A stretch of DNA of 20,317 nt, taken from Isoetes engelmannii (taxonomy: Eukaryota; Streptophyta; Lycopodiopsida; Isoetales; Isoetaceae). Position 1 is the stretch's first letter, and each line of letters opens with the position of its first letter. Positions 1 through 9,112 of the stretch are shown one piece after another. The stretch spans positions 1-20,317 of the forward strand of contig JAANSK020285379.1 in NCBI GenBank assembly GCA_011763485.2, written 5' to 3'. Position numbers and translations under genes: made by a program. The notes under the pieces were generated by a model that saw only the letters and a program-made list of their open reading frames with translations, did not search any database and was not told the origin of the DNA.

Positions 1-3
1 GGA

Positions 4-38
4 AAGTAGGCCGACGCGCGAAGCGCGGAGGCCTACTT
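4..38. repeat. Perfect-arm hairpin
   Basis: The 9-bp arms aagtaggcc (4-12) and ggcctactt (30-38) are exact reverse complements. Inside them cgcgc (15-19) pairs with gcgcg (23-27) around a gaa loop. It may be the end of a transposon that begins outside the window; with only 35 bases visible this cannot be decided. Confidence 0.6.
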
Positions 39-74
39 GACAGCCCAGAAATGCAAGCACAGAAACTTTGCCCT

Positions 75-330
75 AACATAAAGGCATGGTAGGTGAAATC
101 CAGGAGATCAGAATCACAGGTAGAATCATAGAATTGCAGGTAGAATGAGAGAATTGCGAGTAGAATCGATAGAATGCAGGTAAAAAAGTCTGAAATGCGG
201 AGTAAAAACAGAGAAGAACAGTTCCGTCCGTTAGAACTTTTTTAGTTTGCATTCTTTAAAAGAATCAGCGCCACGTGGCGCGACGTGACTGGCTGCGCGG
301 CCTGGATTTCACCTACCTTGCCTTTACGTT
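75..330. mobile_element. MITE-like element with 30-bp terminal inverted repeats
   Basis: Bases 75-104 and the reverse complement of 301-330 agree over 30 positions with two mismatches (core: aggtgaaatccagg). The 256-bp interval has no coding capacity. Its left half contains four loose copies of a gcaggtagaat-like motif (about 117-182). This is the shape of a non-autonomous foldback or MITE DNA transposon just upstream of the threonine aldolase promoter. I could not find a target-site duplication outside the repeats, so the exact ends and the superfamily remain open. A long inverted repeat of another origin is the alternative. Confidence 0.55.
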
Positions 331-367
331 TTGAATGTGGACCACACGACAAGTATCTGATCTAAAG

Positions 368-375
368 ATAAAAAG
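368..375 (+). promoter_or_regulatory. TATA-like element of the threonine aldolase gene
   Basis: The sequence ataaaaag lies about 140 bases before the likely start codon at 509, a usual distance for a plant TATA box with a 5' UTR of about 100 bases. A 36-codon upstream ORF (381-491) would fall in the leader if transcription begins before 381. The call rests on motif and position only. Confidence 0.35.
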
Positions 376-508
376 GGAACATGCACACTATGATAATCGT
401 CTGCGTTTTTGACAAGAACTTTAGCGGTAGGCCTATTTTAAGTGGCAGATTTTATCCAATATCAACCCCACTAAAAAGGTGGAAAAAGTGACAAACATTT
501 TGGTGGCT

Positions 509-3500
509 ATGGACGGGGCCATGCCTTCTAAATTCAATTCCGGCAGCAGAACTAGGAGCGTGGATTTGAGGTCTGATACGGTTACTAAACCTACATCGGC
601 TATGCGAGCTGCCATGGCTGCTGCCGAAGTTGATGATGATGTTTTGGGGGAGGATCCTACCGCTGCTGCTCTTCAACAAAAAATGGCCAAGGTCTTTGGA
701 AAAGAAGCTGGTTTGTTTGTTCCTTCCGGTACCATGGGCAACCTTATTTGTGTGCTTGTTCATTGTGAGGTACGAGATGATTTCAAGTCTTATTACTTTT
801 GTGCTTGTCCATTGTGAGGTACTTATGATATCAGTTTCCTTCTTACTTCATGGAAACCTGATAGCTTATGCAGTTTAAGCTGTTTTAACATGCATGCAAA
901 AAGCAACAAGCTAATGTTCTCTGGATACTGTCACCGCTTAATATTCAACCTGATCTGCAGTTTGTCTTCTCTTTGTTGTTTATTCTCAATAGACGGAAAT
1001 ATTATGGATTCACAGTCAAGATAGGTTTTCTAAATGGTATGGCTTAAGCTTTGGACTGTGTTGAGTTTTGTAGGTACGGGGCAGTGAGGTCATTTTGGGT
1101 TCAGAAAGTCACATCCATGTTTATGAGCAAGGAGGTATATCAACTCTTGGTGGTGTACATCCTAAAACTGTCCCAAACAAACCTGATGGAACTATGGATT
1201 TAAAAGAAGTGGAAGCAGCAATCCGGCCACCTGATGATGATTGTTATCCAACAACTCGTCTAATCTGCATTGAAAATACACACAGCAGGTGAGTCAAATG
1301 TAGAATTCTATGTATTTACTAGGCTGTAGTCCTGTAAAACATATAATGTGGTATCAAAAGTTAACACTATATGTGACATTGTGGTGGATCTTGCAACGTT
1401 GTCTTGCATATTGTTGAAGTCTCCATAACATGTTAATGTGTCTTATGTGTTTTTGGAAAATAGCTGAGAGACCTCCAGTTTTGTGATTCTGTTTTACACA
1501 TAATTTTCCTTAAGGTGTGGAGGCAGATGCGTATCAGCAGAATATACAAACAAAATAGGTCAGCTGGCCAAGCGCTATGGTCTGAAGCTGCATATTGATG
1601 GTGCTCGAATTTTCAATGCAGCAACTGTAAGATCATCTAAAAGAACTTCCAAACCTTCAATTTTTTTGCACGTGTTAAATTTTAGATATGTTGGCGCTGA
1701 TGCTTTAAAATTTCTCCTGTTTGTTTTTGAATGAAAATCACCATGCATTAAATCTCCTGTTTGTTTTTGAATGAAAAGCACCATGCACTAAATTTTAATG
1801 GGAAGTACATTTCAGGCTCTTGGCATTCCTCCGGAAAAGCTGGTCTCTTCTGCCGATTCAGTTTCTGTAAGTAAATCCAATTTGCAACTAACATGCTTCA
1901 TGCATTAATGGGAATCTTGATTTAAACGAGTATCAATTAGGTGGTAAGAATAAAACTTGACAAGTGTCTTCTTTTTGGCATCCGGCCCACTTGTTTGTCA
2001 TCATCACAGCTTGCTTATAACTACTATGTTGCTTTTGTGGGAAGACTACAGAAAGTGTGACATTCCTCTGTGTCCAATTCCAGTGGCAGGTTGCATTACA
2101 TATGATCCCATGAATATTTTCTTTTCCTGTACTGGTGGTAGGTCGGGGTTGCTGCCAGAAAATTCTTGTGGTTCCATCTCATGCTCCATCATGTTTGCCT
2201 GATGGGTACAAATGCCAACTCATATGAAGCATGTAGATGCTTACTGTTGTTTGTGAATGTACTCAGAATGTTTAGCTGGCTCTCCTGTTTCATGTCATAA
2301 CTTTGCCATATTCCCTTACAAGATTGGTTGAACATAGTTACACTATCTTTCCTTCATATTTATCTTTTCTTTAAGTATAAGGGTGTGTGTTTGCCACTCT
2401 TTTGTAGGTACCAGGTAATCTAGGTGCATATTTGATATATTGTCTCTATTTGATTTTGATAGTTGTTTACTATTCCTTGCAGGTTTGTATTTCAAAGGGT
2501 TTAGGAGCACCAGTTGGGACTGTAATAGTTGGTTCTCAGGAATTTATTTTGAAGGTCATTATCACTATGTATTGTCAACCGTTGCCTTTTACATCATCTC
2601 TCTCATCTTTTATTAAAAATTTCTTAGCAGCTTATTCTCTTCTTCATCTTCCTTTATTCGAGAGCTGTTTTACAGGCCAAAAAACTACGAAAAGCCCTCG
2701 GTGGAGGAATGCGGCAGGTAGGTATATTGGCTGCAGCTGGTATCGTTGCACTTGAAGACGTGGTTGGGGCACTGGAGACTGACCACCGAAATGCCCGGCT
2801 ACTTGCAGGTGATTGAATTTGGTAGTAAGGTCCTTATCCAGTTATCTGTGTACTCTCCTCTTTATGCAGGTCATTTACGTATTGTTAGCTTGTATGCAGA
2901 GGGGTTAAACACTATTAAAGGCCTCCATGTGGATCTTACAACTGTGGAGACAAATATTGTGTGTGAGCTATAGTCCACAAGAGCTTGATAAGTGCCCAAG
3001 TACATGTATATCTCACTAACTGTGCTTTTCAAAATCAGGTTAACGTTGATTTGACAAACGCCTCTACTCTTGGGGCGGACGAACTTTGTGAAGCTATCAA
3101 AGAGTTTGGTGTACTTGCAATGTCTGTTGGGGAAACTACGTAAGTATACATCTGGTTTCTTTCGTGGAGTAAAATGTGCAAACTCTAATTTGAAAGGAAT
3201 AATAAATGGCAGACTTTTCCTGCACAGATTGAGAGCAGCATTATCCTATGCGTAAAATTTTGTTGATATTTTGCAGAATCCGTCTTGTCACGCATCATCA
3301 GATATCTGAGGATGATGTGCACTACGTTCTTGAATGTTTTCAGGTGATTGATTTAGAACCAACATTATCCTCGTCACTTCTGTGCATCTGATGATATTCA
3401 AAATTGAGTAACCTGAAAGGAAGAGAAGCTTAAAGCTGCACCAAATTAAAGCAAAAAAATCTAGAGAGGAATGAAGATAGCACAATGTTGAGGACTTCCT

Positions 3501-3616
3501 GACCATGTAGATATAATCTTCCGTTAAGTCTTCAAAAATTCAACCACGCAGCAAAACTTGCTTTAGTAGCTATCAAAATCTGAAATGCCTTGATTGTTTT
3601 TTAGGTTATGTTATAG
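509..3616 (+). CDS. THA1: Low-specificity L-threonine aldolase (ten coding exons)
   Basis: PLP-dependent enzyme of fold type I that cleaves L-threonine (or allo-threonine) to glycine and acetaldehyde. The exons I read are 509-769, 1074-1288, 1515-1626, 1816-1866, 2483-2554, 2676-2808, 2900-2958, 3039-3139, 3277-3343 and a tiny terminal exon 3605-3616. All introns are GT-AG and the frame is kept throughout, giving about 360 aa, against roughly 358 in Arabidopsis THA1. Landmarks in order: [12 protein letters not shown] at the N-terminus, [20 protein letters not shown] (PLP-binding Asp), the PLP-lysine motif SKGLGAPVG with Lys near residue 218, [15 protein letters not shown], and a C-terminal RLVTHHQIS. 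The start is the first ATG of the frame after a stop at 428; Met at 521 is an alternative. No transit peptide is evident, which suggests a cytosolic protein. The last exon (V-M-L-stop) is the least certain part; reading into the intron after 3343 would give a short different tail. Confidence 0.93.
1710..1789 (+). repeat. 40-bp tandem duplication in a threonine aldolase intron
   Basis: The stretch beginning tctcctgtttgtttttgaat occurs twice with a 40-base offset, with a few differences, inside the intron between exons 3 and 4. No function is evident. Confidence 0.7.
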
Positions 3617-4016
3617 AGGGTACCCTCTTGGTAGTTGATTGCCATTCATCCACATTCTTCGACAAAAGATCTGTGAGCGCTATTCTAACAGAGGTATAGC
3701 TTATCTAAGCTGCAAATTCTGATTCTTCTATTTTGCACTCTGGAACTAACGAATCATTTGCAAATAAACAGGAAAACGGTACCCATTGGTACCCACTGCG
3801 AAGAAAGAGATCAAAACATGTATTAATTTGTTGTTGAGTGAATCTTAAATTATTTTCTATATAACTCGTACATATATTAAGCATTATTTTCAATACAGTT
3901 CACTAGAACTCCGTACATTATGGTCATCATGGGCTTGCAATTCAGTACTTTGCTTTTGATTGTTTCACCCAATTCCAGATGCGATATAGATTCTGTCTCT
4001 ATTTAACTCTGTTTGG
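3617..4016. other. Non-coding: 3' UTR and intergenic DNA
   Basis: AT-rich DNA after the threonine aldolase stop. It should contain the 3' UTR and polyadenylation region. I see no coding frame, RNA gene or clear repeat in it. Confidence 0.6.
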
Positions 4017-4281
4017 CCATTGCGAGCAAAAACACGAAACGGTGATCGCTTTTTTTTTCACCATATAAACATAACTTAACCCGTTGAGGAGCTAAAGCTA
4101 GGCAAATTTATTCCCTCAATGCATGTTCAGATGCTAATGCAAGCTGCCTGCCATTGCGAGCAAAAACACGAAACGGTGATCGCTTTTTTTTCCACCACAT
4201 AAACATGACTTAATCCGTTGAGGAGCTAAAGCTAGGCAAATTTATTCCCTCAATGCATGTTCAGATGCTAATGCAAGTTGC
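4017..4281 (+). repeat. Tandem duplication, 134-bp unit
   Basis: Unit 1 (4017-4150) and unit 2 (4151-about 4281) both begin ccattgcgagcaaaaacacg and run in parallel with a handful of substitutions and one small length change in a T-run. The few differences point to a duplication that is not brand new. Neither unit contains a convincing ORF. Confidence 0.85.
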
Positions 4282-5148
4282 ACAAGGTTATTGGTCTGAT
4301 CGAGGCTGATAATAAAAAATACGTGATCGAGGCCAGATTTGGCACGTAAGATCGAGGCCCACTAGGGCCAAAGGCTTTATTTAGCGCCAAATATCTGGCC
4401 GAGGATGTACAATCAAGTATCAGTCGAGACAAAGACCGATAACCACCTTTACAATCTTATGTGGGTGGAACGAGGGGTTAATTCCCTTTGCAAGCTTGAG
4501 GATGTACCGATAACCACCTTGTCGGTCTTATGTTATGTGGGTGGAATGGAGTGATTCCCTTTGCGAGCCTATTACGGCCGCCTATTTATTTGCCAGAACA
4601 AGCTCGTAAGGAGGATAACGGACAAGCAAGGTTCCTCTTTAACCGACAAGCAAGATTCCTCAGCCAAAGCTGCACCCAACAGCACACCTCTAGCTCGATA
4701 ATCAAGCTCCTTGCCTGGTTTATCAGCATCTGAAGCTGAATCCGGGCTCCAAGACGCACGTCGCTACCGTATTCTGAAGTTTGCAACTGAACAGCTGCCT
4801 GTAGTGCTCTATCACAAGGCTTGGATCAACAGTTGAGTTTTTTAGATTAAAAAGCCTATCAGCTAAAGTACTGATAAGTACTCAAAACAATTATCAGTAC
4901 TCCAATAATACTAATAACCAATATTATCAGTACTCCAATAATACCAATAACTAATGACTAATTATTTGCCTGCACCAGTTAGTGATAACCAAAAAAACAA
5001 GAACTCACCCTTTACACAAAAAGAGTTTGAGAAAGGATTTGAAAAAGCATTAGACTTTACATGGAAATCAATTCATATACATTTACAAGTTACACTGCTT
5101 GCTATCGATTTACTTTTAGTGCCAAACTAATCTACACAGCAAAATTAT
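4282..5148. other. Intergenic DNA with degenerate repeats
   Basis: No gene is supported here. It contains three gatcgaggc motifs (about 4297, 4325, 4351) and an imperfect inverted repeat (4331-4343 against 4386-4400). A degenerate direct repeat built on ccgataaccacctt lies at about 4436 and 4508. A 33-bp-offset direct repeat of attatcagtactccaataat lies at 4890 and 4923. These may be remains of a small transposon, but no ends can be defined. Confidence 0.5.
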
Positions 5149-5235
5149 GTGACAAATATTCTGGAGAAACTGAACACGATCTTTCAACTACACACGGCAA
5201 GATTGTGACAAATGTTTTGGAGAAACTGAACACGA
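5149..5235 (+). repeat. 56-bp-offset direct repeat
   Basis: The sequence gtgacaaatattctggagaa (5149) and what follows recur from 5205 with few changes, separated by 25 bases. It lies beyond the 3' end of the hnRNP gene, possibly inside its 3' flank. Confidence 0.7.
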
Positions 5236-5464
5236 AACATAGAGGGATTTTCATCTTGACAAAATTGGATTACAACCCGAGGATCAAATAGTGTTTCTCA
5301 ATCCCAAATTAATCAATGAATAAGGTACACAATATCTCATCTTCCAAGCATCGTAATAACAAGTTCATTTTCCACTCGCCCAAATCCAGAGAGACATATT
5401 GCATGTGCGCCACAAATATCTTGGCCTTTAAGCCCACAGATATCATGGCCATCAGAGCAACTTT

Positions 5465-7145
5465 CTAAACAGCCATCCCTGCAACATAGAAGTAGCAAAT
5501 AAGCGCGAGTACAGAACCAGGAATTTTAAAATTGCCAACCAAATGAACAGGATAAACTGCAAGAAAAGTAAGCAATCAACTAAAAATTCGTACCTCTTTG
5601 GGTTTGAATGCCAGGAACATTATATCCTCCTCCACCATAGCCACCAAGCCCACTTGCAGATGCATCCCCTCCAGCAGATCCACCACTCGCAACATAGCCA
5701 CCTCCAGATGGAGTAGTTCCGGATCCAGCTCCGGCAGCAGCATTAGCATTATAATTTTCAGAACTGCCAGACCTCCAAGTGTTATCAGGGTATCCTGTAC
5801 TTCCATAACCATCTGCAAAACCACCAGCATAACCTCCAGCACCTGCAGCCCCAGCTGATGCTCCATAGCCAGCCGCTCCCCTAGCAGCATAACCCCCTTG
5901 ATTAGACGCATAGCTGCCATCAGTCTGCCCATAGGCATAGCTACTATACCCCGGTGTACTGGCAGTATTCTGCCCAGTTGTTCCACCTGATCCCCAAACT
6001 GCTGCACCGTAGTTACTGGCACCAGCACCGCTTGGGTACCCACCTGCACCACCATAGGCAGGAGGGTTAGCACCCCAAGCACTTCTGGCTCCCGATGCTG
6101 CACCATAGCTGCTTGCTCCAGGTCCACTTCCGTATGCCCCACTAGGAGCACCAGCATAACTACTACCATATCCAGAGGGTGCTGCTCCATACCCTGCATT
6201 GGCACCATAACCACTGGCAGCATACCCATTCATCGCTCCATATGCCCCTGCAGCACCATAACCTGGAGCCGTATATCCACCTGCACCATAAGTAGGGTAC
6301 CCGCCTCTCCCAGCAGGAGCCGGGCCAAAGCGAGCATCTGGATGGCCCATATAGCCACCAGCAGGAGTTGATGGAAATCCTTGCCCATATCCCCCATACA
6401 TAGCACCACGCCCTGCACCAGTACCTGGAAAACCACCACTTCCAGGACTCCTATTAGCTGCAGATAATTCCTTAGGAACAGCCCTCTTTACCTCTATCAT
6501 CTTCTCATTTAGTTCATAAAAATTCTTTTGCATGACATTCTCCACTGCCTCTTCTGTGTCAAAGGAGATGAAGCCAAATCCTCGTGGCCGTTGCGTTGCA
6601 TGATCGTACATAACCACAACATCTGTAATAGTACCAAATTGCTCAAAATATTTTCTTAAGTCCTGCTCAGTTACAGTAGAAGCTAAGCCACCAACAAAAA
6701 TTTTTTGTGTCCTAATTTGGCCCCCTGGCCCAGGGATTCCGCTAGAAACGCTGCTCCTAATCAGATTCTGCTGCTCATCTCTTGGCAAAGCCTTTTTAGC
6801 TTCCACCTAAGTAAGTTAAAAAGACAGCTAAACTAGTTATAAACTAAATATATAATACCCAACCCCCGATGACCGATCCATTGGTTCACCCTTAATTCCC
6901 CTTTAAGTTACCCACAAACTTACCATTTTTCCATCAATCGTGTGCTTGTCGAGTAATACCCTATCTGCAACTTCGGGATTTGCAAAAACCACAAACCCAA
7001 AACCTCTTGCGCGTCCTGTTGCCCTATCCTTCATAATAACTACCTCTTTTACTTCGCCATAAACTTGAAAGTAGTCCTTAAGCTTATTCTCATCAGTCTC
7101 CCAAGAAATGCCACCAATAAAAAGCTTTCCAATGTCGGAATCCAT
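5465..7145 (-). CDS. hnRNP A/B-like protein: two RRMs plus Gly/Tyr/Ala-rich tail
   Basis: RNA-binding protein of the plant heterogeneous nuclear ribonucleoprotein 1 group (Arabidopsis RNP1/At4g14300 relatives), expected to bind nuclear or shuttling mRNA. Coding exons on the minus strand: 7145-6924, 6806-5594 and probably 5478-5465, joined by GT-AG introns of about 117 and 115 bases; about 482 aa. RRM1 (residues about 5-80) has RNP2 LFIGGI and RNP1 RGFGFVVF, and intron 1 falls just before its last strand. RRM2 (about 105-180) has IFVGGL and RGFGFISF. The remaining 300 residues are low-complexity GYGA, SGAYG and GGY repeats, a prion-like disordered tail typical of the family. The start is MDSDIGKLFIGGISW, which matches family N-termini. 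If the last intron is retained the protein ends GTNF; if spliced, GMAV. The gene converges on the threonine aldolase gene. It appears intact. Confidence 0.95.
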
Positions 7146-7763
7146 CTTTAAGCCAGATTACAAACAAAAAACTGCAAACAAAGCCAAAGAAAAAAGAAAT
7201 AGCGTCACTTATCTTTGCACCTGGCTAGCCCTAAAATGACAAACATGCAAGAAACGAGCCAATAAGCCCAAAAATAGCGAAGTACCTTAGATAGATCTGA
7301 AAACAAGTAGTGTGGCCGGTTTCGAACCCTAGAAGATCGAACTAAAACAGCAGAGAAGATTTCGCCCCAAAAAAAGATCCCAACTGCTAAAACAGAAACG
7401 GCAGACCAAAAAACACACTTAAACCCTCCGACGATGGGCCGCCGCTAAGGCCACGATCGTCGACTTCGACCCCAACAACTCCGGCGACTTACGCCCCTTC
7501 TCTGCACCAAAAGAGAGCAGGGGAAAGCGAGGGAACAAAAGTGGCCACATGAACGCCTGTGATAGAACCGAGACAGATAGTTGACGGCCAAGATCATCCT
7601 TAATGGAGGGCAGAGGACGGCTTATCCTAGTCCAGTCACCATGCAATGTGGCCTACATCTCTGCCAGCTGTCGATTGAAGTCTAACATTGGGATTGGAAT
7701 CAAACTATCTAATTTGCAACAATGAAACTAGAAGAAGCAAGACTGGTTGTAAAATCTTTCATA
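7146..7763 (-). promoter_or_regulatory. 5' UTR and promoter region of the hnRNP gene
   Basis: Non-coding DNA upstream of the minus-strand start at 7145. A telo-box-like gaaccctag (about 7323-7331, plus-strand reading) is common in leaders of plant ribosomal and RNA-processing genes. GC rises between 7430 and 7650, as expected near a transcription start. I see no clear TATA box and no other gene. Confidence 0.45.
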
Positions 7764-7894
7764 AAAGTAGTTGTAATCTGAATTCGGACAGTCCACAAAA
7801 GCGCCTAAAGGCGCTTCCGGATTTTGCAGGTGGGCTGTTGTGCGGGAATGCAGGACCACCTTCACTTCCACGAAGTAGTTGTAATCTTAATTTG

Positions 7895-7980
7895 GAGAGT
7901 CCACAAAAGCAAAGTTCTATAAACCCCTATAATGGATGAGAGTCCACAAAAGCAAAGTTCTATAAACCCCTATAATGGAT
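7895..7980 (+). repeat. 43-bp tandem pair (first type)
   Basis: Units at 7895-7937 and 7938-7980, each with a tataaac motif (7918, 7961). The pair recurs at 8549-8634 in the second 654-bp copy. Confidence 0.88.
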
Positions 7981-8006
7981 GAATTGCTTTGTACCTCTAA
8001 TCGGCA

Positions 8007-8092
8007 ATCTCGCCATCTATAGCGCCTATATATGAGCTTGGCTCTTCAGATCTCGCCATCTATAGCGCCTATATATGAGCTTGGCTCTTCAG
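8007..8092 (+). repeat. 43-bp tandem pair (second type, TATATAT)
   Basis: Units at 8007-8049 and 8050-8092 begin atctcgccatctatagcgcc, each with tatatat (8027, 8070). The pair recurs at 8661-8746. The unit length equals that of the first-type pair although the sequence is different. Confidence 0.88.
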
Positions 8093-9112
8093 ATCTGCCA
8101 ACAACCATCATGTTAACTTCTCTTGCCAAAGCTTTGAACTTCGCCATATTTCTTCGTACTTGGTGCTTATGTTTTTCAGATATAGTCTCCAATTGTTTGG
8201 GTGTCTGGTACGATGGATTATGTCATCTGAAGTACGCATAAAGTCAATCCTAATCCATGTGTACATACATGAGGGTTATGCAAGGAGAGAGACATGGTAG
8301 CATAGTGGCTGATGGAGACGCCGTAGTACCGCTGCTGGCCGTTTTAGGCGTATCTCCCTCCTCGGGTATCAGAATCAGGCGATTTTTGGTGCGTTGGAAA
8401 GCTCTTTCAGTGATCTTTCCGTCAGTATATGACATCAGCTAGATTATTGCGTTAATGTATGCTGGATTTTAGGGTTTCAGTTTCGGCCTTCAAGGCAAAC
8501 CCTAGTTTGCCTGTTGTTTTGCATTCTCCTTCTTGTAATCTTAATTTGGAGAGTCCACAAAAGCAAAGTTCTATAAACCCCTATAATGGATGAGAGTCCA
8601 CAAAAGCAAAGTTCTATAAACCCCTATAATGGATGAATTGCTTTGTACCTCTAATCGGCAATCTCGCCATCTATAGCGCCTATATATGAGCTTGGCTCTT
8701 CAGATCTCGCCATCTATAGCGCCTATATATGAGCTTGGCTCTTCAGATCTGCCAACAACCATCATGTTAACTTCTCTTGCCAAAGCTTTGAACTTCGCCA
8801 TATTTCTTCGTACTTGGTGCTTATGTTTTTCAGATATAGTCTCCAATTGTTTGGGTGTCTGGTACGATGGATTATGTCATCTGAAGTACGCATAAAGTCA
8901 ATCCTAATCCATGTGTACATACATGAGGGTTATGCAAGGAGAGAGACATGGTAGCATAGTGGCTGATGGAGACGCCGTAGTACCGCTGCTGGCCGTTTTA
9001 GGCGTATCTCCCTCCTCGGGTATCAGAATCAGGCGATTTTTGGTGCGTTGGAAAGCTCTTTCAGTGATCTTTCCGTCAGTATATGACATCAGCTAGATTA
9101 TTGCGTTAATGT

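Noticed and set aside
4017-4281. CRISPR array or origin repeats
   Set aside because: Only two 134-bp units without spacers in a plant nuclear context; an ordinary tandem duplication.
5576-6439. Long alternative frames over the hnRNP tail (217 aa and 69 aa, minus; 86 aa, plus)
   Set aside because: Shadow frames of the repetitive GYGA coding sequence; low complexity and no independent support.
7688-7939. An 83-codon plus-strand ORF with a repeated SSCNLN..SPQK segment as a gene
   Set aside because: The protein repeat just mirrors the DNA repeat at 7764 and 7874; it is part of the LINE 5' repeat region.
8032-9096. Identical ORF sets on both strands (8032/8686 plus, 8250/8904 minus, 8257/8911 plus) as small genes
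   Set aside because: They recur only because the 654-bp unit is duplicated; they overlap on both strands, resemble no family, and lie in the LINE 5' region.
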